Below are positions 5,674 to 7,491 of a DNA stretch of 7,491 nucleotides, piece after piece; within the stretch, counting starts at the first letter, position 1; each line of letters starts with the position of its first letter. The stretch covers positions 1 through 7,491 of the forward strand of contig JAITLD010000015.1 of NCBI GenBank assembly GCA_031278055.1, in the 5' to 3' direction. This DNA is from Rickettsiales bacterium (GTDB taxonomy: Bacteria > Pseudomonadota > Alphaproteobacteria > Rs-D84). The notes under the pieces are model-generated. The model saw only the letters and a program-made list of their open reading frames with translations, was not told the origin of the DNA and did no database searches. Both the position numbers and the translations under genes were made by a program.

Positions 5674-5697
5674 GTTCAGAGTTAAGAGTTAGGAATT
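5670..5697. repeat. Heptamer repeat copy after the prepilin peptidase
   Basis: Four consecutive 7-bp units, TTGAGTT, CAGAGTT, AAGAGTT and AGGAATT, start inside the stop codon region of the prepilin peptidase gene. The 14-mer GAGTTCAGAGTTAA (5672-5685) is identical to bases 5165-5178 in front of the same gene. The gene is therefore bracketed by related repeats in direct orientation. Confidence 0.7.
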
Positions 5698-5751
5698 GAT
5701 ATCATACGAGAATACTATGATTCTTAATTAAATAAATCAAGGGGTGAAAAG

Positions 5752-6537
5752 ATGTCAGATTTTAATGAAACAAATAATGAGCTGACGGCGGGGCAAATGT
5801 TGCGTCTGGCGCGGACGACCGGCCGGCGCAAGCGCGAGCTGAACACGGTCGCGCGCACGCTGTGCATAAAAGAGGAATTTCTCGAGGCGTTGGAAAACGA
5901 TGATTTCGGCCGAATTCCGGAACCGGTTTATATTTTGGGATTCGCGCGCAATTACGCGATGGAATTGGAATTGGATCCGTATGTCATTGTCGACAAAATT
6001 AAAAAGCAGATGGGAATGGTCGAGGAAGAGGATGAAATAGAAATGGACGGTATTGAATCCGTTGCAATTATGGACAAGGCATTGCGTCCGTCGCCAATCG
6101 GCAATTGGCTGCGCAAAAACAGCAAAATCATTCTGGTAACTGTTTTATCGTTGATTGTCATCGGCAGTGCCAGTCTGGTATTGATGAGCAATATTCAAGA
6201 ACAGAAGCACTCGCCTGAAACGGCCGAAGTCGCGTCGACGAAATACAATATGCCTGTTGCGCGCGAATACGGGCTGCGCAACCGCGACTACGCGCCCGTG
6301 GTTCTGCAAGCGACGGGAACGACATGGATTCAAATCAAAAATGCGGTTGGAACCGTGGTGTTCGAGCATTCGATGGTCGCGGGCGACGTCTATTACGCGC
6401 TCAGCGGCAGCACCGCGACAATCGGCAACGCGGGCGCGCTGGATATATGGGTGAATGGGCGCGAAATTCCGAAAATCGGAATCGAGCATCAGCGGATAAC
6501 GGACCTTTTGCTGACACCGGAAAACTTGGTAAAATAA
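5752..6537 (+). CDS. rodZ: RodZ-like cell-shape protein (HTH_25 / DUF4115)
   Basis: RodZ links the MreB cytoskeleton to the cell-wall elongation machinery through the inner membrane. The 261 residues show the family architecture. A cytoplasmic helix-turn-helix domain (about 12-85) contains GQMLRLART, the second-helix region with FLEALENDDFGRIPEPVYILGF, and RNYA (66-69). An acidic linker with EEEDEIEMDG follows, then one membrane helix (126-145, IILVTVLSLIVIGSASLVLM). The periplasmic DUF4115 beta domain is at about 183-253, containing TTWIQIKN and the ALDIWVNG strand. AAGGGG at 5739-5744, 7 nt before the ATG, supports the start. At 261 residues it is on the short side for RodZ. The usual alphaproteobacterial neighbour ispG is not next to it here; a secreted Gln-rich protein follows instead. 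A GATTC (GANTC) site lies at 5719-5723 upstream, which could allow GcrA control. Confidence 0.85.
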   Translation: MSDFNETNNELTAGQMLRLARTTGRRKRELNTVARTLCIKEEFLEALENDDFGRIPEPVYILGFARNYAMELELDPYVIVDKIKKQMGMVEEEDEIEMDGIESVAIMDKALRPSPIGNWLRKNSKIILVTVLSLIVIGSASLVLMSNIQEQKHSPETAEVASTKYNMPVAREYGLRNRDYAPVVLQATGTTWIQIKNAVGTVVFEHSMVAGDVYYALSGSTATIGNAGALDIWVNGREIPKIGIEHQRITDLLLTPENLVK

Positions 6538-6540
6538 ATC

Positions 6541-6610
6541 AAGAATTGTGAATGAGGAATTAATAATTGAAAAATAATTCACAATTCTTCATTCATAAAT
6601 CCTAATTTTT
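6541..6610. repeat. Heptamer-periodic inverted repeat between rodZ and the Gln-rich protein gene
   Basis: The stretch divides into 7-bp units: AAGAATT, GTGAATG, AGGAATT, AATAATT, GAAAAAT, then AATTCAC, AATTCTT, CATTCAT, AAATCCT, AATTTTT. Bases 6541-6553 pair perfectly with 6577-6589 over 13 bp. The unit AGGAATT also occurs at 5691-5697, and AAGAATT differs by one base from the AAGAGTT units near 5163 and 5684. No clean T-run follows the stem directly, so terminator function is doubtful. Confidence 0.7.
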
Positions 6611-6612
6611 TC

Positions 6613-6641
6613 TTTCATTTTTCCCCGTTTTCTGATAGAAT
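6613..6641 (+). promoter_or_regulatory. Possible promoter of the Gln-rich secreted protein gene
   Basis: TAGAAT (6636-6641) is a fair -10 element, 16 bp before the ATG. The -35 position (TTTCAT, 6613-6618) is poor, and the region between is a pyrimidine-rich stretch. The predicted leader is about 10 nt and contains AAGAGAG. Confidence 0.3.
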
Positions 6642-6657
6642 AAACCGAAGAGAGAGT

Positions 6658-7491
6658 ATGAGCAAAATACTTGCCGTTTTTGTCGCGCTGTTTGTATCGG
6701 CGGCGGGCTCCGCGTTTGCAGATGTTGCCGACGCCTTGATTCCGAGCGGAAATTTGACCAGTTTTCAGAATCAACAGGGCATGGTCAATAATAATCAATA
6801 TAACCAAATGATAGTCCGAACGTCCGGCAGTAGCGGAGGCGGGGCGGCGACGGCGGATTTCGGCAATTGCAACGCGTTGATTCAGAGATGCGCGACGCCA
6901 AAGTGTGGCAACGGCGGCTGTACCGACATGGGCATAGCGACGCCGATTGTCGCAGGATGTGTGGCGGCGTCAAGCGAATGCAAAAAGCACGGCGATGCGC
7001 TGGTTCAATTTATTGCGGCGCAAATCGTCGCGTCAAACCAAGTAAAGGCGAACAACGCGGCCGCGGCGCAGCAGCAGGCTTTAACCGCGCAGCAGGCGCA
7101 GCAATCGCAACAGCAGATTGAGCAGATGAACGCGCAAATGCAGCAAATACAGCAGCAGATGGCCGCGCAGCAGGCGCAGAGCGCGCAGCAAATGCAGGAG
7201 GCCTTGGCCGCGCAACAGGCGCAAACCCAGGCATTGTTGGAACAACAACAACAGGCGGCCGCCGCGGCGCAGCAACAAGTATCGTCGGTCATTTCGGCGC
7301 CGGCCGATATGGAAGCGGCAATTGATAGAGGAGTTGATGCGGATGTAATCGCGCGACAACAAATCATAGGGCAGGTCATGAGTTCTCTTGACGGAGTGGA
7401 TGACGGCCTTAACTCGCTGAAAAAAATTGTTGAAGACCTCAGAACTTATTCCAATTGCGATTATAGTATAGCAAAATGCGAGGGGCCGAAG
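6658..7491 (+). CDS. Secreted Ala/Gln-rich coiled-coil protein with cysteine cluster (cut by right window edge)
   Basis: The frame is open from ATG 6658 to the last base, giving 278 residues without a stop. Residues 1-21 are a clear Sec signal peptide (MSKILAVFVALFVSAAGSAFA, with AFA before Asp22), so the product is exported to the periplasm or beyond. Residues 22-70 are Asn/Gln/Gly-rich. Residues 71-108 hold six cysteines (71, 78, 83, 88, 101, 108), including CGNGGC. Residues about 132-206 are almost entirely Ala and Gln with some Met and Glu, predicted as an extended coiled coil. Two more cysteines, 267 and 274, come near the edge. The ribosome binding site is a weak GAAGAGAG directly before the ATG. 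It lies downstream of the RodZ-like gene. The family was not recognised; possibilities include an envelope or surface coiled-coil protein or a secretion-system component, none of which is shown here. Confidence 0.85.
   Translation, partial: MSKILAVFVALFVSAAGSAFADVADALIPSGNLTSFQNQQGMVNNNQYNQMIVRTSGSSGGGAATADFGNCNALIQRCATPKCGNGGCTDMGIATPIVAGCVAASSECKKHGDALVQFIAAQIVASNQVKANNAAAAQQQALTAQQAQQSQQQIEQMNAQMQQIQQQMAAQQAQSAQQMQEALAAQQAQTQALLEQQQQAAAAAQQQVSSVISAPADMEAAIDRGVDADVIARQQIIGQVMSSLDGVDDGLNSLKKIVEDLRTYSNCDYSIAKCEGPK

Noticed and set aside
7005..7379. Minus-strand ORF encoding a strikingly Cys/Ala-rich protein
   Set aside because: The cysteines come from reading GCA-containing Ala/Gln codon repeats of the secreted protein in antisense; this is a composition artefact.

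Overview
The window looks like chromosomal DNA of an uncultured, moderately AT-rich alphaproteobacterium. The strongest clue is a clear GcrA-family cell-cycle regulator, a family essentially confined to Alphaproteobacteria. A RodZ-like morphogenesis protein and a prepilin peptidase fit a Gram-negative cell. The species, and any host-associated lifestyle, cannot be told from the sequence alone.

Left part (1-1563). The minus strand opens with the first 205 codons of a C5 cytosine DNA methyltransferase that runs off the left edge. About 600 bp without a convincing gene follow, holding two terminator-like hairpins that point away from each other and a perfect GC-rich hairpin. Next comes a 62-residue DUF378-type membrane protein with its own promoter, ribosome binding site and terminator.

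Middle part (1564-2991). Two unrecognised genes diverge from an 84-bp spacer. Each has a good -10 element only a few bases from its ATG and no Shine-Dalgarno sequence, so both are probably read from leaderless mRNAs. The left one ends in its own terminator.

Centre right (3002-5136). A minus-strand operon encodes GcrA and then, 6 bp later, a 531-residue bitopic membrane protein. That protein has an unknown N-terminal domain, a basic coiled coil, a proline-rich linker, one membrane helix, and a 176-residue acidic tail with no lysine or arginine. Its function is unknown; its operon partner suggests, but does not prove, a cell-cycle or polar-envelope role.

Right part (5163-7491). On the plus strand lie a minimal GxGD prepilin peptidase, a RodZ-like protein, and a secreted Ala/Gln-rich coiled-coil protein with a six-cysteine cluster that runs off the right edge. 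The three gaps in this stretch all contain degenerate 7-bp-period repeats (consensus near AAGAGTT or AAGAATT, and complements), two of them arranged as inverted repeats. This repeat family and the unknown genes beside gcrA and in the leaderless pair are the most unusual content. No complete new defence or mobile system can be shown in the window.
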